64,000 nt of DNA from HIMB114 sp052048155. GTDB lineage: Bacteria > Pseudomonadota > Alphaproteobacteria > Pelagibacterales > Pelagibacteraceae. The notes under the pieces are model-generated. The model was not told the origin of the DNA, made no database searches, and saw only the letters and a program-made list of their open reading frames with translations. This document shows positions 41,832 to 51,561 of the stretch, one piece after another; the stretch's first letter is position 1, and the number at the start of each line of letters is the position of its first letter. The DNA is taken from assembly GCF_052048155.1 (NCBI RefSeq), contig NZ_JBNAIK010000002.1:112352-176351 (forward strand), read 5' to 3'. The translations under genes and the position numbers were made by a program.

Positions 41832-44080
41832 TTACAACTGCAACTATTGGCTATCCAAGAATTGGACCAAAAAGAGAGCTTAAAAAAGCATTAGAAAGTT
41901 TTTGGAAGGGAGATGTTTCAGAAGCCGAGCTACAGAAAACTGCTGCGGAGTTAAGAAAAAGTGTTTGGCAAGTTCAAAAAGATAACGGAATTGATTTAAT
42001 TACTTCTAATGACTTTTCATTTTATGACCAAGTATTAGACATGATCTGCTTATTAGGCGCTGTTCCAGAGAGATATAAATGGAATGGAGATGATGTAAAT
42101 TTAAATACTTATTTTGCAATGGCTAGAGGATCTCAAACAAAAGATCTTGATGTTGGTGCATTAGAGATGACCAAATGGTTTGATACAAACTACCACTATT
42201 TAGTACCTGAACTTAAAAAAGATCAAAATTTCAAAATTAGTTCCCAAAAACCTTTCGATGAGTTTAATGAGGCTAAAAATGCTGGTTTTGAAACTAAGCC
42301 AGTAATACTAGGTCCAATTACATTCTTACTTTTAGCTAAATCTATTGATGGATCTAGTACAATTGACCTTTTGGATAAAATTCTTCCAGTTTACAAAGAG
42401 ATTGTAAAAAAACTAAATGAACTTGGCGCAAAATGGATTCAAATTGATGAACCAATTTTTGTAAAAGATTTAAATGATGGTGTTGTTTCAAAAATTAAAA
42501 ATACATTAAATGAAATAAAATCATCAGCAGGTGAATCCAAAATTCTTTTAACTACTTATTTTGAAAGTATTGATAAAAAAGTAAAAGATGAAGTTTTTGC
42601 ATCAAATGTTGATGCTGTTCACCTTGATTTGGTTAGAGGAGAAAAAAACAAAGATTACATAAAAAACTCTAACAAAACATTATCCCTTGGTGTGGTAAAT
42701 GGAAGAAATATATGGAAATCTGATTTATCAAAGATTATAGATGAACTCAAAGAAGTAAGTGATGATTTTATCATCTCTAGCTCATGTCCATTACTCCATT
42801 CACCTTATGACCTAGATTTAGAAACAAAAGTCCCAGGAGAGATAAAAAAATGGTTAGCTTTTGCAAAACAAAAATTACAAGAACTAAATATTTTAAAAGA
42901 AAATATTAATCATGGCAAAGCAAAAGATCAGCTCTCAGAAAATAAAGCTGATATTGAAGATAGAAAAAAATCAAAACTTATCCATGATGAAGCTGTTAAA
43001 ACAAGAGTTAAAACAATTAATGATAGTGTTTTAAACCGAGTTTCAAAGTATGAAGAAAGAGCAAATATTCAAAGAGAAATTTTCAATCTTCCCTTATACC
43101 CAACAACTACCATTGGATCTTTCCCTCAAACAAAAGATGTGAGGCAAGCTAGAGCTAAAAATAGAAGAGGCGAACTTTCTAATGAAGAATATGAAAAGTT
43201 TTTAGAAGAAAAAACTATTGAAACAATAAGACAACAAGAAGAGTTGGGTATTGACGTTATCGTTCATGGTGAATTTGAACGAAATGATATGGTTGAATAC
43301 TTTGGTGAAAACTTAAAAGGGTTTACTTTTACATCAAGTGGATTTGTCCAAAGTTACGGATCAAGATGTGTTAAGCCACCAATTATTTTTGGAGATGTAT
43401 CAAGACCAAATCCAATGACTGTACGATGGTCAAAATTTGCTCAAGAACAAACTTCATCAATTGTAAAAGGAATGTTAACTGGCCCAATTACAATTCTACA
43501 ATGGTCATTTGTAAGAGATGATCAGCCAAGACAAACAACTGCTGAACAAATTGCGTTTGCAATTAGAGATGAGGTTGAAGATCTTGAAAAAAATGGAATT
43601 AGAATGATACAAATTGATGAGCCTGCTTTAAGAGAAGGTCTTCCATTAAAGCGAGATGATTGGAACCAATATCTAAAATGGTCTGTAAATGCATTTAGAA
43701 TTTCTGCCGCTGTAGTTAAGGATGAAACTCAAATTCATACTCATATGTGTTATGCTGAGTTTGAAGATATTATTGAGTCCATTGCAGCACTCGATGCTGA
43801 TGTAATTTCTATCGAAACATCAAGATCAAGAATGGAATTATTAAAAACTTTTGAACAGTTCAAATATCCAAATGAAATTGGACCAGGAGTTTACGATATT
43901 CATTCTCCAAGAGTTCCTAATAAATCAGAGATGGTTGAGCTTATCAAAAAAGCTTCTAAACAAATTGATCCAAAAAGATTATGGGTTAATCCTGATTGTG
44001 GTCTAAAGACAAGAGGCTGGCCAGAAACTTTAGATGCTTTGAAAGAAATGGTCGCTGCTGCAAAAGAACTAAGGGGATAA
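41828..44080 (+). CDS. metE: Cobalamin-independent methionine synthase MetE
   Basis: 750 residues, full length, with the two-barrel architecture. N-terminal barrel: TATIGYPRIGPKRELKKALE; C-terminal catalytic barrel from about residue 415 (LPLYPTTTIGSFPQT), with zinc ligands in QIHTHMCYAEF (His and Cys near 638) and NPDCGLKTRGW (Cys near 722). It transfers the methyl group of 5-methyl-THF polyglutamate to homocysteine without vitamin B12. It is coupled to metF by ATGA overlap and is under the SAM-II switch. Use of MetE avoids a cobalamin requirement. Confidence 0.95.
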   Translation: MITTATIGYPRIGPKRELKKALESFWKGDVSEAELQKTAAELRKSVWQVQKDNGIDLITSNDFSFYDQVLDMICLLGAVPERYKWNGDDVNLNTYFAMARGSQTKDLDVGALEMTKWFDTNYHYLVPELKKDQNFKISSQKPFDEFNEAKNAGFETKPVILGPITFLLLAKSIDGSSTIDLLDKILPVYKEIVKKLNELGAKWIQIDEPIFVKDLNDGVVSKIKNTLNEIKSSAGESKILLTTYFESIDKKVKDEVFASNVDAVHLDLVRGEKNKDYIKNSNKTLSLGVVNGRNIWKSDLSKIIDELKEVSDDFIISSSCPLLHSPYDLDLETKVPGEIKKWLAFAKQKLQELNILKENINHGKAKDQLSENKADIEDRKKSKLIHDEAVKTRVKTINDSVLNRVSKYEERANIQREIFNLPLYPTTTIGSFPQTKDVRQARAKNRRGELSNEEYEKFLEEKTIETIRQQEELGIDVIVHGEFERNDMVEYFGENLKGFTFTSSGFVQSYGSRCVKPPIIFGDVSRPNPMTVRWSKFAQEQTSSIVKGMLTGPITILQWSFVRDDQPRQTTAEQIAFAIRDEVEDLEKNGIRMIQIDEPALREGLPLKRDDWNQYLKWSVNAFRISAAVVKDETQIHTHMCYAEFEDIIESIAALDADVISIETSRSRMELLKTFEQFKYPNEIGPGVYDIHSPRVPNKSEMVELIKKASKQIDPKRLWVNPDCGLKTRGWPETLDALKEMVAAAKELRG

Positions 44081-44081
44081 A

Positions 44082-45251
44082 TTGAAAAATAAGGAAACAA
44101 ATCTCGTAAGAGGAGGTTTGCAAAGATCTCAATTTAAAGAAACCTCTGAGGCACTATTTTTAAATTCAGGATTTGTTTATGATAGTGCTGAGCAAGCTGA
44201 AGCTATTTTTAAAGGAGAAGAAACTGGCTATCAATATTCAAGATATGCTAATCCCACAATTGATACTTTTGAAAAAAGATTAGCACTCCTAGATGGATAT
44301 GAAGATTGTTTTGCAACTGCTAGTGGTATGTCAGCTGTTTTTGGTTCCATGATGTGCCAACTTAGAACAGGAGATCATGTTATATCAGCATCAGCACTCT
44401 TTGGTTCTTGTAGATATATATTAAAGGAAATACTTCCTAAGTTTGGAATTGAGGTAGACTTTATTGATGGCAGAGATCTTGAACAATGGAAAAATAAAAT
44501 TAAAAAAAATACAAAAATATTTTTCTTAGAAACTCCATCCAACCCATGTTGTGAAATCATAGATTTGAAGGGTGTTTGCGACATTGCAAAAGAAAATAAT
44601 ATCTTAACTATTGTCGATAATATTTTTGCTACTCCAGTATTACAAAGTCCAATTAAATATGGCGCAGATATAGTGGTGTATTCTGGAACAAAGCATATTG
44701 ATGGCCAAGGAAGAGTTTTAGGAGGTGCAATACTTACATCAAAACAATTCAAAGAAGAAACTTTAAAACCTTTCCTTAGACATACAGGCCCATGTATAAG
44801 TCCTTTTAATGCGTGGATTTTATTAAAAAGTTTGGAGACAATTCAGCTTAGAGTTAATTCTCAATCAGACAATGCTTTTGAAATTGCAAAATTTTTAGAA
44901 AGTAATTCGAATATCGAAAAAGTAAATTATCCGTTTTTAGAAAGCTTCAAACAAAATGATATAGCGAAAAAATTTATGAGCAAAGGTGGAACAATAATGA
45001 GCTTTAAGATCAAAGGTGATAAAGAAAAAACATATAAGTTTATAAATAATCTCAAGATTTTTGATATTACAAACAATATTGGAGATACCAAATCACTTGT
45101 TACTCACCCTGCAACAACTACTCATAGAGTTTTGAGCGAAGAAGAAAGGGCCAATTTAGATATTACTGATAACTTAGTCAGAATATCAATTGGACTTGAA
45201 AATATTGAGGATTTAAAACAAGATTTAGATCAGTCGCTATCAAAATCATAA
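44082..45251 (+). CDS. metZ: O-succinylhomoserine (or O-acetylhomoserine) sulfhydrylase
   Basis: 389 residues of the Cys/Met-metabolism PLP family. PLP Lys204 lies in VVYSGTKHIDGQGR; the active-site GYQYSRYANPT near 49 and ETPSNPCC near 150 are typical of the MetZ branch. It makes homocysteine from an activated homoserine and sulfide, the substrate for MetE. The TTG start at 44082 is supported by AAGGGG six bases upstream, inside the end of metE. Sequence alone does not settle succinyl or acetyl preference, and cystathionine gamma-synthase activity is a less likely alternative. Confidence 0.87.
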   Translation: MKNKETNLVRGGLQRSQFKETSEALFLNSGFVYDSAEQAEAIFKGEETGYQYSRYANPTIDTFEKRLALLDGYEDCFATASGMSAVFGSMMCQLRTGDHVISASALFGSCRYILKEILPKFGIEVDFIDGRDLEQWKNKIKKNTKIFFLETPSNPCCEIIDLKGVCDIAKENNILTIVDNIFATPVLQSPIKYGADIVVYSGTKHIDGQGRVLGGAILTSKQFKEETLKPFLRHTGPCISPFNAWILLKSLETIQLRVNSQSDNAFEIAKFLESNSNIEKVNYPFLESFKQNDIAKKFMSKGGTIMSFKIKGDKEKTYKFINNLKIFDITNNIGDTKSLVTHPATTTHRVLSEEERANLDITDNLVRISIGLENIEDLKQDLDQSLSKS

Positions 45252-45293
45252 AAAATCTTAATTTAGACAAATTCAATCATTATTTGCAATTAC

Positions 45294-45536
45294 ATGTTTA
45301 AGAAATCTGTAATTTTCATTTGCTTATTGCTTTTCCCTTTTAATACTTACGCGGGTAACTGTTTGAACTTAATAAAAGAAATAGATAATTTATTATTAGA
45401 GACTAAACAATTATCAAAAGATCAACTATCAGAGATTAAACAATTAAGAGCTCAAGGTGAACAGGCCCACAAGTCTGGTGATCATAAAGAATCTGAAGAA
45501 ATGCTCAAACAAGCCTTAGATTTGCTTGACGGTTAG
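45294..45536 (+). CDS. Small exported helical protein, function unknown
   Basis: 80 residues. A signal peptide (FKKSVIFICLLLFPFNTYAG, cleavage near 20) is followed by about 58 hydrophilic residues predicted to be helical, with heptad-like Leu spacing and a single Cys just after cleavage (GNCLNL). The tail (EQAHKSGDHKESEEMLKQAL) resembles a TPR-like helix pair. It stands alone after metZ with 42 bp between, and nothing assigns a role. Being periplasmic and coiled-coil-like is what can be seen. Confidence 0.65.
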   Translation: MFKKSVIFICLLLFPFNTYAGNCLNLIKEIDNLLLETKQLSKDQLSEIKQLRAQGEQAHKSGDHKESEEMLKQALDLLDG

Positions 45537-45599
45537 CGGTCAAAAAAAAGTCAAATTTACCCAAAAACTCAGTCACATTTAAAATTTATATATCGATGT

Positions 45600-45746
45600 A
45601 TGAAAAAAAATAATTTAATAAAACTAGCTCAAGTTGATCCAATTGAGATTGATCAAAAAACCAATTCTTTTTTTAATAAAGGAACACAACTACTATTAGG
45701 GGCAAATTTAGTTGTAATGGTAATGATTTATTTAGTGATTTACTAA
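45600..45746 (+). CDS. Hypothetical 48-residue single-span membrane protein
   Basis: A short frame from ATG 45600 to TAA 45744-45746. The N-terminal half is polar (MKKNNLIKLAQVDPIEIDQK) and the last 20 residues form one membrane helix (LLLGANLVVMVMIYLVIY). The polar-then-helix layout and clean start/stop suggest a real tail-anchored small protein, but there is no operon partner: it runs convergently into the SDR gene with a 4-base overlap. Confidence 0.5.
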   Translation: MKKNNLIKLAQVDPIEIDQKTNSFFNKGTQLLLGANLVVMVMIYLVIY

Positions 45747-46498
45747 TTATCAGTTTTTACCATAAATTTTATTAGAAATAAAAAAACTGGTTTTGGTAAA
45801 ATTTTAAGAGTTTTAAATATTAAACTCATCGTAAAAGGAAAAGTAATATCATATTTCTTTTTCTCTAGTCCTTTATGAATAATTTGTGCAGCCTTTTCAG
45901 CAGACATTAAAAAAGGCATTTCAAATTTATTCTGATCAGTAAGTCTTGTTTTGACAAAGCCAGGATTGATTAAGCTCACATATATATTGTTTTTTTTACA
46001 GTCATTATAAATAGATTCTGAATAGTTCATGATAGCAGCTTTACTTGGTCCATAACCGGATGAATTTGGTAAACCAAAAAATCCTGCTAAAGAACTAATC
46101 ATAGCAATATGACCTTTTTGTTGATTTTTCATAACAGGTAAAATCACGGACATCACATTAATTAAACCCATAAAATTTACCTCTATAGTTTTTCTATAAA
46201 GATCTAAATCTACATCAAAAGTATTATTGGGTTTATAAAAACCACTAGAATAAATTACTAAATCAATATTTTTTACTTCATCTATAACTGAAGTTAAAAC
46301 TTCTCTACATTCACTTGCTGAAGTTACATCAAGTTTTTTTGTAATTACTTTGCAATTTTCATTTAGAAAATCTTCAGATATTTGTTCTAATTTATCTTCA
46401 TTTCTTCCAAAAATGATCAAATTTTTAGAATTTTTTAAATAAATCTTTCCAAGTTCAAAGCCTATACCAAAAGTTCCACCTATTATTAATGTGTTCAT
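45743..46498 (-). CDS. Short-chain dehydrogenase/reductase (SDR)
   Basis: 251 residues. Cofactor motif IIGGTFGIGFELG near residues 4-16, NLVIYSSG in place of the usual NNAG near 80-86, catalytic Ser near 137 (MISSLAGF) and YGPSK with Tyr and Lys near 149-153. The C-terminus is hydrophobic (FPFTMSLIFKTLKILPKPVFLFLIKF), suggesting membrane attachment, as in SDRs acting on lipid or quinone-like substrates. Divergent from fumC by 43 bp. Substrate unknown. Confidence 0.85.
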   Translation of the reverse strand: MNTLIIGGTFGIGFELGKIYLKNSKNLIIFGRNEDKLEQISEDFLNENCKVITKKLDVTSASECREVLTSVIDEVKNIDLVIYSSGFYKPNNTFDVDLDLYRKTIEVNFMGLINVMSVILPVMKNQQKGHIAMISSLAGFFGLPNSSGYGPSKAAIMNYSESIYNDCKKNNIYVSLINPGFVKTRLTDQNKFEMPFLMSAEKAAQIIHKGLEKKKYDITFPFTMSLIFKTLKILPKPVFLFLIKFMVKTDN

Positions 46499-46541
46499 TG
46501 TTTTTATTAATTTAATATATATATATAAATTATAATCAAAT

Positions 46542-47930
46542 ATGTCTTCAAGAACTGAATTTGATAGTTTTGGTAAAATAAAAGTACCTTCAGATAAATA
46601 CTGGGGAGCTCAAACACAAAGATCTATAAAAAATTTTAAGATTGGCAAAGTAAATGTGCCTCTTGAACTAATTCATGCAATTGGAATAGTTAAAAAATCT
46701 GCAGCAATAGTTAATGCTAAGTTTAAAGACTTAGATAGTAATTTATCTAAATATATTCAAAAAGCTGCCGATGAAGTAATAGCAGGAAAACTTGACGATC
46801 ATTTTCCTTTAAAAGTTTGGCAAACAGGTTCTGGTACACAAACAAACATGAATGTTAATGAGGTAATTGCAAATAGAGCAATCGAGATGCTAGGCGGAAA
46901 ATTAGGATCAAAAAAACCAGTTCACCCAAATGACCATGTAAATATGGCTCAATCTACAAACGATACATTTCCAACTGCAATGCATATAGCTATTGCAATA
47001 CAAACGAATAAAAAATTAATACCTTCCCTTTTAAAATTGGAGAAAGCTCTTTTAAAAAAAACTAAGCAATTTAAAGATATTGTTAAAATTGGAAGAACTC
47101 ATTTACAGGATGCAACTCCATTAACCTTGGGACAGGAATTTTCAGGTTATCATATGCAGATTAAAAATTCTTTAGAAAGAGTGCGTATAGCATTAAAAGA
47201 AATATATTATCTTGCTCAAGGAGGAACAGCTGTAGGTACAGGTATAAACTCAAGAAGAGGTTGGGATAAAAAAATTGCTAATGAAGTCAAAAAAATTACT
47301 AAACTTCCATTCAAAACAGCGAAAAATAAATTTGAAGCACTCGCAAGTCATGATCCAGTAGTCAATTTTTCTGCGAGCTTAAACACAACAGCTGTAGCAC
47401 TAACAAAAATAGCTAACGATATTAGATTTTTAGGATCTGGTCCAAGAGCAGGTTATTCAGAACTTGAGCTTCCTGAAAATGAACCTGGTTCATCTATTAT
47501 GCCTGGAAAAGTGAATCCAACTCAATGTGAAGCCATAACAATGGTTTGTACTAAAGTAATAGGTAATCACACAGGAATAACAATTGCTGGAACTCACGGA
47601 CACTTTGAACTTAATGTTTTCAAACCAATGATCGCACATAATATAATTCAATCGATTGACCTCATAGCAGACTCTGTAAATTGTTTTGTTGATTATTGTG
47701 TGAATGGAATAAAACCAAATAAGAAAAAGATAAATGAACTTTTAAATAACTCTTTAATGCTTGTAACAGCTCTATCACCAAAAATTGGATATGATAATGC
47801 AAGCAAAATTGCAAAAACAGCACATAAAAATGGAACAACTCTTAAAGAAGAAACTTTAAAAACTGGCTTAGTAACAGAAGCAGAATATAATAAGATAGTT
47901 GATCCCAAAAAGATGGTAAGACCAAAATAA
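46542..47930 (+). CDS. fumC: Class II fumarate hydratase FumC
   Basis: 462 residues, normal length. Landmarks: SGTQTNMNVNEV near 105, HPNDHVNMAQSTNDTFPTAMH near 132, GRTHLQDATP near 188 with the catalytic His, and the flexible-loop signature GSSIMPGKVNP near 319. It hydrates fumarate to L-malate in the TCA cycle, without an Fe-S cluster. It has its own promoter in the AT-rich 43 bp shared with the SDR gene. Its stop is one base from the convergent AsmA-like stop. Confidence 0.95.
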   Translation: MSSRTEFDSFGKIKVPSDKYWGAQTQRSIKNFKIGKVNVPLELIHAIGIVKKSAAIVNAKFKDLDSNLSKYIQKAADEVIAGKLDDHFPLKVWQTGSGTQTNMNVNEVIANRAIEMLGGKLGSKKPVHPNDHVNMAQSTNDTFPTAMHIAIAIQTNKKLIPSLLKLEKALLKKTKQFKDIVKIGRTHLQDATPLTLGQEFSGYHMQIKNSLERVRIALKEIYYLAQGGTAVGTGINSRRGWDKKIANEVKKITKLPFKTAKNKFEALASHDPVVNFSASLNTTAVALTKIANDIRFLGSGPRAGYSELELPENEPGSSIMPGKVNPTQCEAITMVCTKVIGNHTGITIAGTHGHFELNVFKPMIAHNIIQSIDLIADSVNCFVDYCVNGIKPNKKKINELLNNSLMLVTALSPKIGYDNASKIAKTAHKNGTTLKEETLKTGLVTEAEYNKIVDPKKMVRPK

Positions 47931-47931
47931 T

Positions 47932-49302
47932 TTATAGCAAAGTAAAGTATCTTGGTAGATCGAATAAATTTTCAAGTTTTCCGAAGATTACAATCGAATT
48001 TAGATTTGTATTTAATTTTTGAATCTCATTATCATTAAACTCCCTATTTACAAAATTTTCTTGGACAGTAATTTTTGATTTATTAATATTTAAAATTCCT
48101 TTTGATTGTAATTTAAATTCGCCATCTATAGCTTTATCAATTAAAAATTTATCATCACAAATTTGTGCACAAAGTCTTTTTAAATTTTTTGTTGAAAATA
48201 TAACATCATAAAAAAAAAGATTGTCTTTTTGATAAGTTATATTTCTTCCCTTAATATTAATTGAATTATTATCTGAATAAATATTTATATCTTCAAAAAA
48301 AATATCTCCATTTTGAAATAAGACATTTAACTTAATATTTTCAAAAACTTCTTTATCGCTCTTGAAATTATTAAAGCTTAATTTTATTCTTCCATCGAAA
48401 AGATTAGCTAATAAATTAAGGTTTTGTGATAAAAAAGTTGCCAGGTCTGTATTACTAATTTTTTTAAATTTAGAATTTTCAAAATATCCATCGAGTACAA
48501 TTATATTTTTTTCATTATTATTGTTTATATTGATTAATCCACTAAATATATTTGTTTCAAATTCTTTAGTAATCAAACTAAACTTATTTTTATTTTGCTC
48601 ATAAGTAAAAGAGGCAAAAATACTTTCAACTCCTGGAAAAATAGAACTATTATTGTAATCTAATTTTATCAATTTTTTTGGGTTTAGAAAATTTTCAATG
48701 CTAGCTTTGAAATTTATTTCTGGAGATTTTAAACTTAATTGATTTTCTTTAAATTTAATTTTAAACAAAATATCACCAACATAAAATTTTCCATTTATTT
48801 TATCTATTTTCTTATTTTTGTATAAAATATTGCCTGAAAATTCGTTTATGCTGAAAGTCTGCTTATTATCAAAAAACTTAATATTTACCTTTTCAAAATT
48901 AATTTTTTTATTATCAAATTCTTCAATACTCGATAAAATTTCCAAATTATTTAGATTGATTATAAATTCTCCACTATTGATAAGAATATTTTTGTATGAG
49001 AATTTATTTTTTAATAAATCAAAAATAGATACATTTAAAACAATTTTATTTAGAATACTGTTTTCTTCATCATTCTTTATATGCACTTCAGAAATTTCCA
49101 AACTAGGTAGAGGATTTAGTTTATATTGAATATTGCCCTTAATGTTTACTTTATAAAATATTAATTCAGATATTAAATTTTCAATTCCAGCTTTCTTATC
49201 ATTATTGAAATTAATTAAAAAAGGTGAGCAGACATAGGTTGTTACAGAAAAAACTAAAAATAAAATTGATATTAACAGCTTTTTTGCATTTTTTTTTAAC
49301 AT
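47932..49302 (-). CDS. AsmA-like envelope protein
   Basis: 456 residues. One N-terminal membrane anchor (KKLLISILFLVFSVTTYVCSPFLI, residues 8-31) is followed by a large periplasmic part rich in Asn, Lys and beta-strand patterns. The segment near 50-75 (YKVNIKGNIQYKLNPLPSLEISEVHIKN) is the typical AsmA/DUF748-type N-terminal repeat. Members belong to the bridge-like lipid-transport group and affect outer-membrane assembly. It is shorter than E. coli AsmA (about 617) and divergent from the helicase gene. Family assignment rests on the N-terminal pattern. Confidence 0.7.
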   Translation of the reverse strand: MLKKNAKKLLISILFLVFSVTTYVCSPFLINFNNDKKAGIENLISELIFYKVNIKGNIQYKLNPLPSLEISEVHIKNDEENSILNKIVLNVSIFDLLKNKFSYKNILINSGEFIINLNNLEILSSIEEFDNKKINFEKVNIKFFDNKQTFSINEFSGNILYKNKKIDKINGKFYVGDILFKIKFKENQLSLKSPEINFKASIENFLNPKKLIKLDYNNSSIFPGVESIFASFTYEQNKNKFSLITKEFETNIFSGLININNNNEKNIIVLDGYFENSKFKKISNTDLATFLSQNLNLLANLFDGRIKLSFNNFKSDKEVFENIKLNVLFQNGDIFFEDINIYSDNNSINIKGRNITYQKDNLFFYDVIFSTKNLKRLCAQICDDKFLIDKAIDGEFKLQSKGILNINKSKITVQENFVNREFNDNEIQKLNTNLNSIVIFGKLENLFDLPRYFTLL

Positions 49303-49332
49303 TTATTTTTGTTGTGCTAATTTAATTATTAA

Positions 49333-51561
49333 ATGAGTAGTTATTTAAATTCATTGAATAATCAACAAAAATTGGCCGTCTCAAACACAGAGGGGCCATT
49401 ACAAGTATTGGCTGGCGCCGGCTCAGGAAAAACTAAAGTTCTAACTTCAAGAATTGCTTATTTAATCCAACAAAAAAAATGTTTTGGACAACAAATGCTT
49501 TGTGTGACTTTTACAAACAAAGCCGCAAGTGAAATGCGTGAACGGGTTTTAAAATTAGTTAATTCTAAATCAGTAGCATTTCCGTGGCTTGGAACTTTTC
49601 ATTCAATTTGCAATAAAATGTTAAGAAAAAATGCTGAAGCAGTTGGTTTAAAACCAAACTTTACAATCATTGATACTTTAGATCAGATTAAGTTAATTAA
49701 GAATATTTTAAGTGCAGAAAATATAGATATTAAAAAAAATCCACCTAAACAAATTGCATTTCATATTGATCAATGGAAAAACAAAGCTTTGTTACCTGAG
49801 CAAGTAAAGTTAAAAAATCAAGAATTTAATTTAGTAAATGCACTTAAGGTATACAAAATCTATCAAAAAAGATTGTTAGTTATGAACTGTGTTGATTTTG
49901 GTGACTTAATTTTACATGTTGTAACAATTTTAAAAAAGTTTGAAGATATAAAAAAAATATATCAAAGAAACTTCAAATATATTCTCGTAGATGAATTTCA
50001 AGATACTAATTATGTTCAAAATCTTTGGCTTAAGTTATTAACTTCTGAAAAAAAAAATATTTGTGTTGTGGGTGATGATGATCAATCAATTTATAGTTGG
50101 AGAGGTGCCGAGGTAAAAAATATATTAGAATTTAAAAATAATTATCAAAATACTCAAACAATAAAATTAGAACAAAATTATAGATCTACAGAAAATATAC
50201 TTAATAGTGCAACTTCTCTTATTTCAAATAATGAAGATAGACTGGAAAAAAATATTTGGTCAGAATTAGGTGATGGAGAAAAGGTAAAAATTAAATCTTA
50301 TTTTGATGGCATAAGTGAAGCGACAGGTATCTCGGATATCATTGAGCAAAATTTATCAAAAAAGTTTAAACTTAATGAAATTTCGATTTTGGTTAGAGCT
50401 GCATTTCAAACAAGAGAATTTGAAGAAAGATTTATAAAAATTGGACTACCATATAGAATTATTGGAGGTTTAAAATTTTATGAAAGATCAGAAATTAAAG
50501 ATGCCTTAGGTTATTTAAGACTAATCAATCAGTCATCTGACGATATTTCATTTGAAAGAATAATTAATAACCCAAAAAGATCTATAGGTGATAGCTCAAT
50601 AAAAAAAATTCATGATTTTGCTAGAGAAAAGGATTTATCACTTTTTGATGCTTCTCAACAAATATTAAAAGAAAATATACTTAAACCAAAAACAATACAA
50701 AATCTCAAATCCTTTTTAGTAAATATGATTTCTTGGAAACAAAAATCTAAAGATATTGATCACATTTCATTACTTGAAATTGTGCTAGATGAGTCGGGTT
50801 ACTCTTCTATGCTTAAAAATGAAAGAACGCCTGAAGCTGATGCAAGATTAGAAAATCTAAAAGAATTAAAATCTTCAATGAAGAACTATTCATCTTTGAA
50901 TGAGTTCTTAGAAAACATTTCTCTTCAGACGGCAATAGATGAAGAATGGGATGGTGAAAAAATTAATATTATGACTATTCATTCAGCTAAAGGTTTAGAA
51001 TTTGATGCAGTTTTTTTACCTGGTTGGGAGGAAGGTTTGTTTCCACATCAAAAGTCAATTGATGAAAAAGGAGCAGACGGTATAGAAGAGGAAAGAAGAT
51101 TAGCGTATGTAGCTATTACAAGGGCAAAAAAAGAATTATTTATTTCTTTTGCAAATCAAAGAAAATTTTATGGAAGACAAAATGATAATTATGACTTTTA
51201 TTCTTCATTGCAGTCTCGCTTTATCGACGAAATAGACGATAAATATACTGAGATATCAATTGATAATACTGAAGAGGATGAGTTTATCTTCGATCAAGAT
51301 TTCAATATTGAGGGGAAAAAAAATAGCCCAGGTTGGAATAGATTAAAGAGCAATTTTGCAAATAAAAATGAGGAAAATATAAAAACTATTTCTTATACTG
51401 AAAATTTCACAGATTTTACTGTAGGTGAAACTGTGAAACATGAAGGTTTTGGTTTAGGAAAAATTATTCATATCGATGGAAACAAATTACTTATAAATTT
51501 TAAAGAGCAAGGTGAAAAAAAGGTAATAGATAAATTTATTCAAAAAGCATCTAATGAATAG
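49333..51561 (+). CDS. uvrD: UvrD/PcrA family ATP-dependent DNA helicase
   Basis: 742 residues with all superfamily 1A motifs: Q-motif LNNQQKLAVS, Walker A AGAGSGKT near 27-34, motif Ia CVTFTNKAASEM, motif II VDEFQDTN near 222, motif III VVGDDDQSIYSWRGA, motif IV QNYRST, motif V IMTIHSAKGLEFDAVFLPG near 547, and motif VI EEERRLAYVAITRA near 580. The C-terminal VKHEGFGLGKIIHID is the Tudor-like end typical of UvrD/PcrA. It acts in nucleotide excision and mismatch repair. It overlaps the aminopeptidase gene by 8 bases. Confidence 0.92.
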   Translation: MSSYLNSLNNQQKLAVSNTEGPLQVLAGAGSGKTKVLTSRIAYLIQQKKCFGQQMLCVTFTNKAASEMRERVLKLVNSKSVAFPWLGTFHSICNKMLRKNAEAVGLKPNFTIIDTLDQIKLIKNILSAENIDIKKNPPKQIAFHIDQWKNKALLPEQVKLKNQEFNLVNALKVYKIYQKRLLVMNCVDFGDLILHVVTILKKFEDIKKIYQRNFKYILVDEFQDTNYVQNLWLKLLTSEKKNICVVGDDDQSIYSWRGAEVKNILEFKNNYQNTQTIKLEQNYRSTENILNSATSLISNNEDRLEKNIWSELGDGEKVKIKSYFDGISEATGISDIIEQNLSKKFKLNEISILVRAAFQTREFEERFIKIGLPYRIIGGLKFYERSEIKDALGYLRLINQSSDDISFERIINNPKRSIGDSSIKKIHDFAREKDLSLFDASQQILKENILKPKTIQNLKSFLVNMISWKQKSKDIDHISLLEIVLDESGYSSMLKNERTPEADARLENLKELKSSMKNYSSLNEFLENISLQTAIDEEWDGEKINIMTIHSAKGLEFDAVFLPGWEEGLFPHQKSIDEKGADGIEEERRLAYVAITRAKKELFISFANQRKFYGRQNDNYDFYSSLQSRFIDEIDDKYTEISIDNTEEDEFIFDQDFNIEGKKNSPGWNRLKSNFANKNEENIKTISYTENFTDFTVGETVKHEGFGLGKIIHIDGNKLLINFKEQGEKKVIDKFIQKASNE

